Of a stretch of DNA of 64,000 nucleotides, positions 46,827 to 59,500 are shown piece by piece. The notes under the pieces are model-generated. The model was not told where the DNA came from. It did not search any database and saw nothing but the letters and a program-made list of their open reading frames with translations. Positions within the stretch are counted from its first letter, which is position 1, and each line of letters begins with the position of its first letter. A program made the position numbers and the translations under genes. Source of the DNA: Calocera cornea HHB12733 (Eukaryota; Basidiomycota; Dacrymycetes; Dacrymycetales; Dacrymycetaceae); the NCBI GenBank assembly GCA_001632435.1, contig KV424022.1, positions 49,030 through 113,029 of the forward strand, given 5' to 3'.

Positions 46827-47688
46827 ATTGTGCTGTGATAGCTTTTGGTGGTGTTATCCGAGCAGGTTCAACAGATCAAAGTAAGGGAAAAGAGCGCTCA
46901 GGGCGTGGTCGTAAAGTATTCGTGCAGTCTGAAACGCAGCCTGCGTAGTCGTATATATGTGAGTCGTCGGATCCACTCCCGTCCGTCTCGAGTGCGTGTG
47001 ATGTTGGCCCTGCTAGGAAGCGCGAGGCGGTGCATCCGCGCTCGGGCCAATTCAGTTCGCCGGGTCGGCCAAGTCGGCGTTGCACGACGACGGCGGTGTG
47101 TTGCCTCAACACACAAAAGTAGTCTCGAACGAGTCCCTCGGTGTGGACCAGTGAGGTGAAATTCAACTACAGGCGAATGATGGGAACATGGTCATTGTGT
47201 GCTGCGGAGTGGTATGAGACGCGCTCAGCCTTCATAGGCGGGGAGCTGGACGCGCGCGATTAGGGAGACGCGTCTCCTCGCATCTCCACGCTCGCAATCC
47301 CGGACTGCGGCTGTCTCCAAATTTCTACATGATCCTCGGTTGTATCGCTGTCGGCTATCGCAACAGAACGGAGAGTCGCTATTATGCTGAGGTCAACTTC
47401 ACGATGCTGTGGGCGGCTGATGGGCGCTTCAGATGGCCGTCGTTTGGAGCAATGAGAGTTCCCGCAAAGTCTGATGGAGCTGATCGCTGGACAGTGGTCT
47501 CAGATGTGGCAAAGCGCTGTCCAAATATGGATCATCAGGAATACCGCTCTTCCCCCTGCCACTTTCCCTCCATCCGGATTGTCATCTTCTGTTCACATTG
47601 CTCTAAACCCGTCGCTCTCTACTATCCTATAATCTCTTCACGCTCTCTACGACATCTCACTCCCAGCCACTAATCATTGCCACCTACA
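46827..47688. other. Divergent intergenic region, no gene seen
   Basis: About 860 bases between the four-TM gene and the next plus-strand gene. Overlapping opposite-strand frames at 46845-47166 are not convincing. The 47550-47680 stretch is pyrimidine-rich leader-like. Confidence 0.5.
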
Positions 47689-49026
47689 ATGGACTATCCT
47701 TCTTCCTTACTCCCGTCTCCGCCTCCAATTCTCGATCAAACGGACGCTCTGACTCCCCCGATACCAGACTACAATATATTCGACGACATCGACACTGTCC
47801 ATGATACCATGATGGAGTTGTTTGCGTCGTACACGTTCAACATGCCTGACATGGGTGCATCCTTTGGTGAGCCCCTCGAGCATGCGATCGAGAACAACTT
47901 GGTCGCTGTGGTGGAGACCGATGATACCACTGGCCTTGTGTCAGACGACACTCCTCCCACCGTGGCCTGCGGATCGCCATTGCCCTTACCAGCCGTGACC
48001 AAGCCCACCAAACGCATCCCAACCATAACGTTCCCCGCCGCAGCTTTCTACATCGATCCTCAAATGTGCCTTCCCACCCCAGTGGACGACAAGTACCCTA
48101 TCCTTATCGAAACAGGCGCATATATGCTACCGCAAAGCACGATCGATCCCCGTCTCAGCCTGCTCACACCCACGAAGGACAAAGACGATGGCATGGGCAA
48201 GACGCAATCGCCACAGATCTCAGTCGATCCTGCAGTCGAAGCCTTTACTCCATCATCTGCACCGGTTTCGAGCCCTACTTTGTCGTTGATGGCAGGATCC
48301 ATGGCGACGCCGGCGTCAATGCTGCAGCTCTCGGAGCCAGCACCGTCTATGTCGCGCGACTCATCTGACTTCGCGTCGTCTGCTTCTACCGTGGTGGACG
48401 CCGCTATCTTTCGATCGGATCCGTCGAAGCCATATCAGTACTCTCGACTCACTCTTCTCGAGTACACTGCTTCTCAGTTGGCCACTGCTCTTGGTACACC
48501 TACCACGATGCCTCTTCCAGCCGGATTTCCTACGCACCTCCCAGTTTCGTTTCCGGCACGCACGGGTATCGCAGTCCTGAATGCCAGGTCGCAACCAATG
48601 GGATGGGACTGCGGACCTGCTACGATCTCCTTGTTCGAAGCGAAATACGGCCCTGGATCGAACGGCCCCCTGAGCAGGGATGTGGACCCGGGCATTTCGG
48701 GTGGAGCACCCAAGATTTCTGTCAACTGGCGACTGTATGGCGATGGCCGCCTCGGAGCAGAGAGTTCTCGCCAGCTCATCAAGGCGGAGACGACCGATCC
48801 CGAGCTCCTTCGCGTCCCTTCCCCTCTCGCACGCACAATCGCTGAGCCAAAGCAGTCGTCCTCACGCCGCCCCCCATTCGCGAGATATGAACCGCCCGTG
48901 CAACAGGCGAGGGCTATCTGGATGCAATACTATGCCGCCGTGGAACATTTCAGGACATTGAGGCTTCCGAGCGTCATGGGTCCTTGGGAGCCGGACTGCA
49001 GGTGCCCATTTTCTGCGGAGGCATAA
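47689..49026 (+). CDS. Orphan protein, 445 aa, single exon
   Basis: Not recognised. The first ATG is at 47689 (MDYPSSLLPSPPP); the frame is open a little earlier but only with TTG. A single exon. The N-terminal 330 residues are Pro/Ser/Thr-rich and disordered. The last 100 residues are more ordered, with QQARAIWMQYYAAVEHFRTL and a Cys pair in DCRCPFSAEA at the end. No domain or membrane segment. A regulatory role is possible but unsupported. Confidence 0.6.
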   Translation: MDYPSSLLPSPPPILDQTDALTPPIPDYNIFDDIDTVHDTMMELFASYTFNMPDMGASFGEPLEHAIENNLVAVVETDDTTGLVSDDTPPTVACGSPLPLPAVTKPTKRIPTITFPAAAFYIDPQMCLPTPVDDKYPILIETGAYMLPQSTIDPRLSLLTPTKDKDDGMGKTQSPQISVDPAVEAFTPSSAPVSSPTLSLMAGSMATPASMLQLSEPAPSMSRDSSDFASSASTVVDAAIFRSDPSKPYQYSRLTLLEYTASQLATALGTPTTMPLPAGFPTHLPVSFPARTGIAVLNARSQPMGWDCGPATISLFEAKYGPGSNGPLSRDVDPGISGGAPKISVNWRLYGDGRLGAESSRQLIKAETTDPELLRVPSPLARTIAEPKQSSSRRPPFARYEPPVQQARAIWMQYYAAVEHFRTLRLPSVMGPWEPDCRCPFSAEA

Positions 49027-49242
49027 GGAACGGAGGGAGGAGCACTAATAGGTATCATGTGACGGGATCCTTCTGTTACAGTGCATCGGCTTGAGCAGTG
49101 GCAGTGGAGCCTGCCGTGCCCATGTTGCATAATGCAATCATGATTCATACAAGACTCTTACCGTTTTATACCATGGTGACGGCCACATGAAGCTTCCATT
49201 CGGCACCACAGTCATACATAGATGAGCTGGTTCGTCGACAGA

Positions 49243-50215
49243 TTAGATGAAGGAAAGCAAAAGGCACAGCTCGAGAAGTTCGGGATTTTGCAGATCCATC
49301 CCTTCACAACCTTGCGGAATGTAGTACACGTCCTGCCAGATATCAATACGAAACTCGGATGATTACGCGAGTGACATACAACAACATTGACGTAATCTTC
49401 CCCTTCCTCTGCATTCTGGGTCTCGCACCAACCCGTTACGTTCGGGCTTGCGGCCAACGTAATTCCGTCGTAGTAAAACCCCAGGTCGATCGAGCCTAAC
49501 ACCGTCTGTCAACATGCCCTCATTCCATGAAGAGCCGCGTACTCACTTCCATCCGGATTGGTCCAAACAGCCGTGATTTGGAGACCGGAACCGAGAACCC
49601 ACTAGGAAATCCTGAGACAGATATTGCGTATTGCATTCAACATCACTTACGACGCCCGACTCATTTCGATCATTCTCAGAAGGCGTGCTGGGGGGATCTG
49701 TGACGTGAAGGTAAGACTGAGGCATGAATGAGCTGAACCAAGAACAAAAAGGCGGACCATGAACATTCCCAACACTGAATTGCCCTATTTCCCTACAATC
49801 TCGTAAGCATCTATATTGTAGTATACCCACACCACAGCAATACTCACGTGTATGAGCCAGGCTGGAACGCCCCCGGAACACTGACTTCAGCCTGCTGTAT
49901 ATTGAGGTTCCATCCGGACAGCTACAGGAATTATTAGCGAGCACAAATGGGAGAATATGCTCGACAGACTGGGTCGGCACAAGGAACGTTCTGCGGTCCC
50001 GAGATGCTGAGATCAGCGGTGAACGTGTAAGCGTCCGACGCCTCCGTGACGCAGGCTCCTGACACAAGGTAGCACAAGATGCTCCCACCGCTGGGATCCT
50101 TGGCAACGATGGTGCCGTTGATCTTCGGGCTGGGAAGCAGTCCTCCCATGACAGGAATAATGAAGGCCTGGGCAAGAGAAACCCCAAGGAGACAAAGAGC
50201 CGCCCGATAGCGCAT
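49243..50215 (-). CDS. Small secreted protein with signal peptide
   Basis: Not recognised by family. The signal peptide MRYRAALCLLGVSLAQA is followed by a beta-rich extracellular segment. Readable pieces after splicing: GGSILCYLVSGACVTEASDA, WNLNIQQAEVSVPGAFQPGS, EIGQFSVGNVHG, LGSGLQITAVWTNPDGSS, IDLGFYYDGITLAASPNVTG, WCETQNAEEGEDYVNVV and DVYYIPQGCEG, ending LLLSFI. Introns follow ADP, SYT, SGV, DGS and VV. The first donor (GTCTGT) is weak and uncertain. Likely an extracellular or wall protein; an enzyme activity is not visible. Confidence 0.6.
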
Positions 50216-50639
50216 GGCTCAGAGGATCAACTGGAACGGGTGCCAACTCGACTTGTCCCCAACTAACAGTGCATTTTATACACAGCGTTGGACTACTTGA
50301 GAACGATATTCTACCGTCATTCGGCGTCGTCGTGTTAAAGTCGCGGGAAGTGGTAGAGCTAGACACAATCGAGGGTGGCGAAGACCGGTAACTTGTCCGT
50401 GCCGGGCTTCTAGTGTTCGTTTACTGCATCCGGTCCCGCCCGCACTGGATTGCAGTTATGTGTGCCTCTACTGAGCGCCGCGGTGACACTGGCGAAGTAG
50501 GTGCAGACACATGCCTGCGTAAGAGGAATGGTTGGGCCCCCGGTATCCAATCCGATCGCACCGGCCGATCGCAACTGCCGTGCGAGGATTGAGCTTTTAG
50601 CTCTAAACTCGGGGCATAACCATGCGGGCGAGTGATTTA

Positions 50640-52063
50640 CAAGGACTTGGATGAGCCCTACGCGAAGATATGGCAGTGTAGCGGAGCAGATCTTCGACGT
50701 ACACCATCGATATTCGGCAGATGCATACGACTGCCACTGGTTGACTTGACGAGCGGCGACTTGCTCGGTGATGTGTACCGCAAAATCTCGACATAAGCTT
50801 CCGTCAAGCTACGAACCACACACGCCGCATCTTCTCTCTTCAACGAGCTAGTATACATACCGTACCGACCAGCGTCATGCCGCCCTCTCGGACAATGATA
50901 TGACATGCAAGTTCCAATGGATCCGCTGCAAGCGCGATTCCAGCGTAAGTCTCTGGTCGAAACAGTATCCCGGCATATGCCGGCGAAGCCCAACGCTGCC
51001 TTGAAGTTATCCGTGCGCTCACAAGAGATAAATTGAAGCAGAAGGTGCGTGCGAACTATAAACGTCATACAAATCGGTAACTAACCCTTCATCAACGAGC
51101 AGTACCCAATGGGCGAGAAGACGCTCTACCCAGCTTCCTATCCTCTGCACTACGAGCGCTTCGCCGACGGAATCCAGAAGGCCAGCAGGGGCATCGCTCG
51201 GCCCTGGTGGAAGCGCTTCTTCGGTATCTGGGAAAGAAGAACAATGGGGACTTGTACTTAGGCCGTGTCGATGAGGCAGAACGAGTGAGAGCTGGAGGTG
51301 CCGGATGTCACTCCGGTGGCCGGAACGATTGTGCTCGGTGCGTACCTCGGTGACCTGGGTGAGAGATTGTCCCCTTACTACTACTATCACAGCCTGCGGC
51401 GGATGGAAGCATGTCATGCACGCATCTCTAGAATGCAGTAAGCTGCCTCTGCGAAGAAAGGGTCATCACCAGCAAGCGGTCTAGCCTCGTTACCAAGGAC
51501 GTGGACCGCGCTGGCATCCCCGAATGCCGCATTTCCGTCGCCCATGTACCTTTGATAATGCACTCGATACCCCGATGACGTTGCAAGCATCCACATCTTG
51601 CTTCTTCATCATCGACCTCAACATGGTGCCACGTATCTGAGCAGTACTTCTTTCACATCGACCCCCTCCTTCAAATACGACAGCCAGTTGTGATAGAAGC
51701 CGTCCTGCTCGAACCCTGAGGAACCTCCATCTTCGATCACACCATATCTTCTGTTTGCCGCGCCAAGTCATCGTGTCTACCGCCGTGGACTTCTTCTGCA
51801 GTACGGGGCGACAGCGTGGACGTACTGCTAGCCAACGAAACATATATCCAATGAGGCGGCCCAGTCCACAGGATAGGCAAGGCTTGGATGCTGTCACTCT
51901 GCGAGAGGTTGCCAAGAGGGACAGCCATGAACGTGATGAGCAAGGCGAAATTGGCGCACTCCCAGCGCATATATTCATGAAGGTCACTGCCAATATGCGT
52001 CGTGCACCAGGTGAAGCTCGACCGGGACGGGAGTTGCTCCATGTACCTACTTCCAGCAAGCAA
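50640..52063 (-). pseudogene. Minus-strand coding fragments, possible broken or orphan gene
   Basis: Several fragments look like protein but I cannot join them into a clean model: MRWECANFALLITFMAVPLG near 51960, GFEQDGFYHNWLSYLKEGVD near 51690, YQRYMGDGNAAFGDASAVHV near 51540 then DDPFFAEAAYCILEMR, AHWVLLVDEGLVTDLYD near 51100, and ETYAGIALAADPLELACHII near 50930. Shifts between them could be introns or frameshifts. No family is recognised. The 5' end would overlap the first exon of the plus-strand F-box gene by about 20 bases. Confidence 0.3.
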
Positions 52064-53073
52064 GCCATTTCGTTCGACCTACTGCGCGATATGTGGCGTA
52101 AGCCTTCGAGGACGATTCTCCGATGAGCGGCACCTCCAAGGGACCGTGCAGCGATACAAGAACTTGCGACCCGAGGACACGGCCTGGTTGAGCAATGTAA
52201 GGGCGCTGAGGGGATGGATACCGGTTGATCTGGGGGGGTTGCGGGTCGAAAGGTCCGAAACTGGTACATACGAGTGAGTGTTATCGATACCATGGTGAGC
52301 CGTGTCACTGACTGGGGGCTAGCGCCGTACAATACTTCGGATCGGACGTCCTGCTAATCGGGGCTCGTGTCGTGCCTTTGTACACGGCCTCGACTGTTCC
52401 TGTTCACGATGCCTGCTCGGAGATCATGCTCTCCTTGACAACAGACCAGGATGTCGGATGTGTGTGGCAGTCCATTCAGTCCCGGCGCGCGTTAGATGGG
52501 CGGCGTGTTGAGGGATGTGGATTGGCCAGCCAGAGACAGGGTATTTGGTGGGAAGAGATTACCGGCGAGGAGGTGAGCATAGCTCACATGGAACCTCGAA
52601 TACGTACACTTGTGCTAATCCAAGACTGATCGCAGTACATGGTGACGAACCCGATGAAGCCATTGGCTTTCATTTTCGACTCCATATCAGTAGCCAATAC
52701 TCAAGCACCGACCCCGCACCGTTGGTCACCTCCCAACTTTTTCTCGCGACTTCCAACAGAGCTTGTCCTTCATATTCTGTCTTTCCTTGTGGGGCATCCA
52801 CGAACGCTACTAGCCCTCCGCCATGCAGTCCCTTTCGTCTTGCGGTTGTCGACTTCTGCGGGGAACCTCTTCTGGAACCAGGTGGTCCTCACGGAAATGG
52901 AGGACTTCCTGCCTGATATTCGAGAAATCCTGAGGAGGCAGGAGAGCAAGGATGAATGCAGTGGATTCGAGATCTGGAGGCAATTGAGAGCGGACAGAGG
53001 CGTGAGGAACCGAAGACGAATAGCAGGGCTCTTAATACATGCTAGAGGCTTCGGCGACCTAGGCCGCTCCTAA
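52041..53073 (+). CDS. F-box protein of fungal type, about 307 aa
   Basis: Predicted substrate-adaptor of an SCF ubiquitin ligase. It starts at ATG 52041 (MYLLPASKPFRSTYCAICG). The N-terminal CAICG block, followed by a helical segment PEDTAWLSNVRALRGWIP, is a common lead-in for fungal F-box proteins. Two introns follow, after GTY (donor GTGAGT at 52274) and after GEE (GTGAGC near 52575). The F-box itself is FFSRLPTELVLHILSFLVGH followed by PRTLLALRHAVPF. The tail is charged and has no recognised substrate-binding repeats, so the ligand is unknown. Confidence 0.8.
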
Positions 53074-54810
53074 CCCATGCAACCAATTAGGTTTGTTCCT
53101 GTCGCCTTGTCACAGTGGTCTGTCTTTTTTTTGGTATTGCATTCTGCCATCCACTAAATCGCACAATGTGCCCACTCGCCGAGGCTTGGCGCTTCTCCGA
53201 GTGTGCGCTGTATCACGCTGTCGAACAAAGAGCCAGTTTACATGGAGTCGGCTCGTGATGGTATGTGTTCGTTCGATACGCCAGGAAGGTGGTCCAAAAG
53301 TAGTGGGTGGACAGAAACAGCTGGAAGTACATCGCTTTGAGATCTTTGGAGAAACAGGCGAGTGGGCAGTCATTGGCACGTTCATTAATCATCACACAAC
53401 AAGCATGTGGCTAGCATACCGGAGGAGGACTCCTTTGAAGCCAACCCATGCTCGAGCAAGAGTACCGTGGAAATCCGTGAAGGCACAAGAGGACAGGTGA
53501 AGACACCACCCCTGATGAAAACTGAATGCCTGACCTGTGGTGGTCCGCGCATGACAGCCTCTGTATGCTCCAATCGTATTCCAGCTCGGTTTGTGGTGTT
53601 GGCTATTACGGGACGAGCGTCCCTAAGCCAGACCCAAGAGCGGACGTCGACTAGACATTGCATTAAACATTCTAATTGACCATCCAAGTGACAGTATGCG
53701 AGGGGTTGCCTACACCCTTCGGTTCGCTTCCACTCAGAACCAAGTTGCGCAATACCAAATGAGACGGAACGTTGGCTCTGCAAGTTTGAATTGCTCAATT
53801 TCGAATGCGACCGTCCATGTGGGTTTCATCAAATCAACGGAGCCCCGCTGCTTCAGGATCTTGTAGAGTCTTGGTTACAATATTAGTGTTAGCTTCCATG
53901 CACGTGCTTTATAATGCGCTAGTCTTCCCCACGATGCCCGCTACTAGTGCTTCCGGCAGAAGGAGTGCCCCTACGTGAATTACGGGCAAAGTCCGCGGCT
54001 GGAAGGACAAGGCACTTTTGCAGCCGAAGCAAGCGTCCGCAATCACCGCGGATGGCAGGTTCTTCCGGTAACTTCGGTTTCCAAAAGAATATTACTTTAA
54101 CCGACCATGCATGCCCTTACTATCAACGTCATCAAACACTCTAGGGTTCATGGAAACACTTTCGCCACTTGTCCATTCCGTGCATTCACACAGGCTGTTC
54201 CTAAGACATGGTTTGAAGTTTCAGGAGGTTCAACCCGCCCTGAGCATGTTTTCCTTGCTCCATCGCAACTGAGAGTCTCGAACGAATGACTATTGCTCGT
54301 CAAACTACTGGCTAGGAACACGTGCCTGGACCAACAGACCCCTCCTACATGCGCGGCCCTCTCCAGCAACTGTGGAGGATTGTGAAGCACGCGGTAGAAG
54401 GGTTGATTGACCGGGCCGGCGTTGCTCCTTGCTTAGCAACAGGGGGCCATCCTCCGCGCCGCACTTCGGCCCAGCACCGGGATTGGAGCTGTTCTAGTGT
54501 GGTCCCACCAGGGTCGTTCACGCCTCTTCCGCCAATTGACAAGTATATCGGAATTTTGGCACGCACGGAGAGCCAGCAAGACAACCGCGGCTAGATGGAA
54601 CTCGGGTAAACGTTTGACCCAATGAGCCTATATCTGTCGGACTTCATGGAGGTTTGTTCAGCGAACGGTCGCTATCCAACCAAACCATCAAGAGGGACAC
54701 AAGGCTTACACAAAATGGCGATCTCCTTGTTGGGAAAGGCCCGCTCCTTCTTCATTCGCAATCCCGGAAGTAGGTCGAAGCACGGAATAAATGGCAACAC
54801 CTCGACGGTG
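53074..54810. other. Intergenic region, no gene seen
   Basis: About 1.7 kb, the longest quiet stretch. Open frames on both strands overlap and have no recognisable domains or splice pattern. A decayed gene copy cannot be excluded. Confidence 0.5.
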
Positions 54811-56153
54811 ATGAAGGCACTGGTTGTACAGCAGGATAAAACAGTTGCGGTCGAACGTAAAAAGATGCCCTCCATTGGGCCAAACGATATCCTGTGAGTG
54901 ATGAAATGTCAGCACCGGGGTTTCTAGAACCAACAATGGATTTTAGACTCAAGATTGTGTCCATCGGTCAAAATCCAACCGACTGGAAGGTGGGTGGCAG
55001 GAGTTTGGAAGAAGACGAGACTGATGGGCGTTGAGCAGCACGCGGCGTTCATCAGTCAGCCTGGCGATCTCATTGGTTGCGACTTTGTTGGCCAAGTGAC
55101 GGCGATGGGCTCGAATGTGCCAACATCAGAAGTAAAACAGGGCGAACTACGGTGGGGTTTCGTCCGCGGCGGCGTGAGCAAGGATGTCGGTGCCTTCGCG
55201 GAGTGAGCATGGGCGTTCCTTTTATGTCGCGGCGACTCACCAAATATAGGTATGTCGCTACAGAATGGGACCTGACCTCCGTGGTTGCCGGTATCACGCC
55301 CGCCCAAGCTGCCTCGCTCCCTATCCCACTCGTCACGGCAATCCAGGCCCTCTACCTCTATCTCAGGCTACCTCAGCCATTCCCTGAACCCTCGCCTGAC
55401 GCCAAAGACAAGTGGATCCTGATCTGGAGCGGTGCTACGGCCGTTGGACAGTTCGCAATCCAGCTGGCAAAGTTAACGGGACTAAAGGTGGCGACGACTG
55501 CTTCGCCGAAACGGTTCGACATGCTGAAGGCGTGGGGCGCTGATGTCGTGGTTGACTACCGTGTACGCCATGCGACTGGAATGACAATCAGCATGAACTA
55601 AGACGGAAACAGGATCCTGACGTTGTACGGAAACTGAAGGAGGGAACAGGTGATTCAATCGAGTACGGTCTGGATTGGTGCGTATTTCGTGTTTGACCTG
55701 TTGCAGTACATTCAATACAGACGTTCAGCGTTTCGGAGCAGAGCACGTACACACTAGCCCAACAGGCATTCCGACCCAGCGGCGGACACCTCATCTGCCT
55801 TCTTGTGCCCAAAGGTGACCTTCCGCGACCTGAGGTGAAGACAGAGTTTATGCTTGCATACACCGCTCTTGGCAAAGATGTTGAGATGGGAGAGAGGTTG
55901 GTCAAGAGCGCTCCGGAACATCGTGCGCTGCATGTGAAGTGGCTGAAGCTGGTAACCGGGCTGCTGAAAGAAGGAAAGTTGAAGGTGGGCTACTAGTTCG
56001 ACCGATCTATCCATCGGTATTGGCTGACATGACCGACAGCCGCTTGAGGTGCACGAGATGGGTGGCCTGGATGACGTGCAGAAGGGTTTTGAGCTGATGA
56101 AGAACGGCCAGCACCCGGGGAAAATTGTGTATAAGGTCGCCGATTTGAAATAG
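54811..56153 (+). CDS. MDR-family NADPH oxidoreductase (enoyl-reductase-like)
   Basis: Medium-chain dehydrogenase/reductase without the catalytic zinc pattern, close to quinone oxidoreductases and trans-acting enoyl reductases. Start at ATG 54811 (MKALVVQQDKTVAVERKKMP). Spliced exons give DILLKIVSIGQNPTDWK, then DLIGCDFVGQVTAMGSNV, FVRGGVSKDVGAFAEYVAT and PAQAASLPIPLVTAIQALYL. The cofactor fold is WSGATAVGQFAIQLAKL, then ATTASPKRFDMLKAWGADVV. The C-terminus reads GGLDDVQKGFELMKNGQHPG and ends KIVYKVADLK. Introns lie after DIL, DWK, FAE, DYR, LDWC and KLK, with one donor (GTATTT after LDWC) less certain. No neighbouring polyketide synthase or terpene cluster is present, so a standalone oxidoreductase is more likely than a pathway enzyme. 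Confidence 0.85.
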
Positions 56154-56587
56154 TCGCGGTCGGCGGCGCAGGAGCCAAACGGACTCAGAGTAGGATGCTG
56201 CACAGGCTTCGTAGTCCCCGACATGTAGTTGTACCCCGGCGTCTATCCACATAAACGTCCTGCTCGCGTGACCGGTGGAGGCAGACACTGATCTCCGAGC
56301 TGCAATGTTCCCAGGGCCAGACTCGCCATTTGCGGTGAAGATAAGGATGAATAGAGCTTCTTTCCGGTTTGCCACACCGCTTCCCGTTCTTAGACGTTCG
56401 CGCGGAAGCTCAGGAAGCGTGACTGGACGATAACACTGATCCCGCTCACGTGACTTGACTTTCTTTTCCCGACGCGTCTCGGAGGCAAAAGACCCAACTC
56501 CGTCGTCATAGCGCGGGCCAGCCGCGGGACGTTCTTGTCCTGCTCCATCCACTTTGGAATCCTTTGTTCAATCGCTTGCACAGATAC
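56154..56587. other. Intergenic region upstream of the SNF2 gene
   Basis: 434 bases. No gene is supported; a minus-strand frame here runs through the last exon of the MDR gene and is taken as a shadow. Confidence 0.45.
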
Positions 56588-59500
56588 ATGTCCGACAGGT
56601 ACGAATTACAGTGGTACTAGAGATATTAGCTCGATAATCTAATGCTGACTTTCAGTGAAAACGACGTACCTGGAGCATTCCCTACGCCTGCAAAGCGCCG
56701 AGGGGTTAACGACGCCAGGGAAGAGGTGATCGTGAGCCCATCATTCGCACGGCTTCAGCCACCCACTAATATTCAATCGCAGTACCTTAGCTCATCATCA
56801 CCGCCAGCCCGAGCCACGTCCAAACAGCAGCCGATGCAGCAGCGTCGTGCCGCTCCTGTCAGCCTTGAGACCACGCCAAGTCTCTCGCCTTCCCCCAGCA
56901 ATCCCTTTCAAAGTGGTCGCCAGAATGGCTTCAGGGACACCATCGAGATCTCCGATAGTGACGACGACGGCAATGACTCTGATCCAACCCCTATGCGAAC
57001 ATCTGGTCTAGCAGCTAGGCGCAAGGTCGTGGAATCCGACACGGAGGATGAAGCGGAGCACGGCCCACCTCCGGCAGCCCGTCAGCCGGCGTTGCCATCC
57101 ACCGCAAATCAGGGAGTACCCGTCGTTGAGCCGCGTCCTCGACCAGTTGCATCATCTGCTCCGCCTGTCGAGCGTCCACCGCCCGTCCCCATTCAGCAGA
57201 TCCAACCTAATGACGCACCCCGTCGTCAACAACAGGAAGGACTCCCATCTTGGATCAGTCGCGGATTTAACAAACCGCCCCCTGCTCCTACACAACCTAT
57301 CAACAAGGACAAGGCTCTTCCAACCCGCCCGGAGCCTCTGCAAGACCATAATCAACCACGGCCCTACAATCCGTATCTACGAAATGCTGTTCCCCCATCT
57401 CGGCGCGCAGAACTTACACCTACTGTCGGAGGTTCTGCTGCTGCTCCTCCACCTTCTGCCGCTGAGATGCCGCCCGTCGCCAACCAGTATGCAGCCCAGT
57501 GGTATCCCTACTACAACCCCGCGGCTCCATATAACGCGTACAATACAGCACCACCCGGAAACTATCCTGTCTACAACCCAACGACCCAATACAGTGCATA
57601 CAATAGAGCACTACCCGGAAGCTCAGGCAACCCGATCGCCATACCCACCAACCCTCCTGCCGGCAGTCGTGTGAACCCATACGCCCATTACATTCCTCCT
57701 TCTCAACTGCCCCCATCCAGGCACAATGGTTCAAGATCTACTCGCGACGTTGATGACGTCCCGGAGGTGTACGTTCCTCCAGCCGAGGCGCAACAGGCAC
57801 TGCAAGATCTCTTCCAAAGCAGTGTCGGCGATGCCGAAATCGAGGGTGTCGACATGGAGCGCGACTCCCATGTCGACGGATTCAGGGACACTATCAAGCT
57901 CATGCCGCATCAGGTCAGGGGGCGAATGTGGATGAAGAGCAGAGAGGAGGGAAAGGCGAAGGGAGGCATTTTGGCGGATGACATGGGTCTTGGAAAGACG
58001 ATTCAGACCTTCACGAGGATCGTCGACGGGAAGAGAACCGACCAAGAGAGAATTGAGGGCTATGCCAGGGCTACGCTGTGAGTTGCTCCCCCTTGTCTCG
58101 AGTTCCTCAGGACTGACATGAAGCAGGATTGTATGTCCTGTCGGCTTGATCAAGCAGTGGAAAGAGGAGCTTAGCAAGATGACTGTTGGGCTGAGAGTAA
58201 TAGAGCATCATGGTGCTGGTCGCACGAAAGGTTCGCCTCGTCTAATAGGACATCCCTATCCGACGTGTGACGTGTGCCCATAGACGCCAGTGTCTTGGAG
58301 CGCGCGGATGTCGTCGTCACATCCTACAGCGTTGTGGCATCTGAGCATGCCGCTTCGGGTGGCGGCTCGGACCATTCCGAACCAAAGAAGGCGAAGGCGA
58401 AAACGAAGAGCAAGAACGACGCTTTCATTGTCTCTGACAGTGAGGGTGACGATTCCGACAACTTCGCCAAGAAGGTGGTCAAGAAGACGAAGAAGAAAAC
58501 AGCGTGCGCCCTGTTTGAGGTTGACTGGCTTAGGATTGTTCTTGGTGCGCACACATTCCGCGGCCGGACTCGACGAAAGCGGCGAAGCCGCCGAGCCGCC
58601 GGCGAGCATGCTGGACTTGTTACTCACTATCAGGCAGATGAAGCGCAGAATATCAAGAATAAGTCGGCTAAGATGAGCATCGGCTGCTGCGCTCTTAGCG
58701 GCAAATACAAGTGGTGCCTTACTGGCACACCGATCCAAGTAAGCACAGCAAATTACCCTCAGCTCACACAACTGATCCCAAGCCCCCTTTCAGAACAGCG
58801 TGGATGATCTCTACCCTCTGCTCAAATTCTTGGGTGTCAAGCCGTTGAATGACTGGACTCAATTCCGCCAACACATCTCCCAGCCAGTGAAGGCCGGCAA
58901 GCCGGCGCGCCCCATGAAACGCCTCCAGGTCATCCTGAAGGTCATCATGCTCCGCCGGACCAAGAACGACCAAGTGAATGGACAACCTCTCCTGAAGCTA
59001 CCGTCACGCGAAGTGAAAGTCGTAAAATGCGAATTTGACAATGATGAGCTCGAGTTCTACGCTGCTCTCCAGGCACGGACGACCCTGACTTTCAACAAGT
59101 TCTTGAAGAGGGGTGACGTGATGAAGAATTATACCAGCGTGTTGGTTCTCCTGCTGAGGATGAGGCAAGGTATGTTATACTCCCCTTCCGCACATGCGCA
59201 TATTCTCAATCCGCTCAGCTTGCGGTCATCCCGGTCTTGTTAGCAAAGACTTCGGCGAAGACAAGGATGCGTTGGAGCCGAAGCTGGCTAGGACTGAGAC
59301 CGATGAGCAGGAGGTGACTCGCCAGGAGGAGGACGAGCTGACTGACTTGTTGGGCAAAATGAGCGTGGGCGATAAGGCGGCCATGTGCAAGATCTGTTTA
59401 GAGCCGTAAGTCGCGTGCTTTTCATTAATGACGTTACTGATCCGTGGACCAGACTGCCAAAGGGACTCGACGCGACTGTCTGTGTCGACTGTGACAAAGC

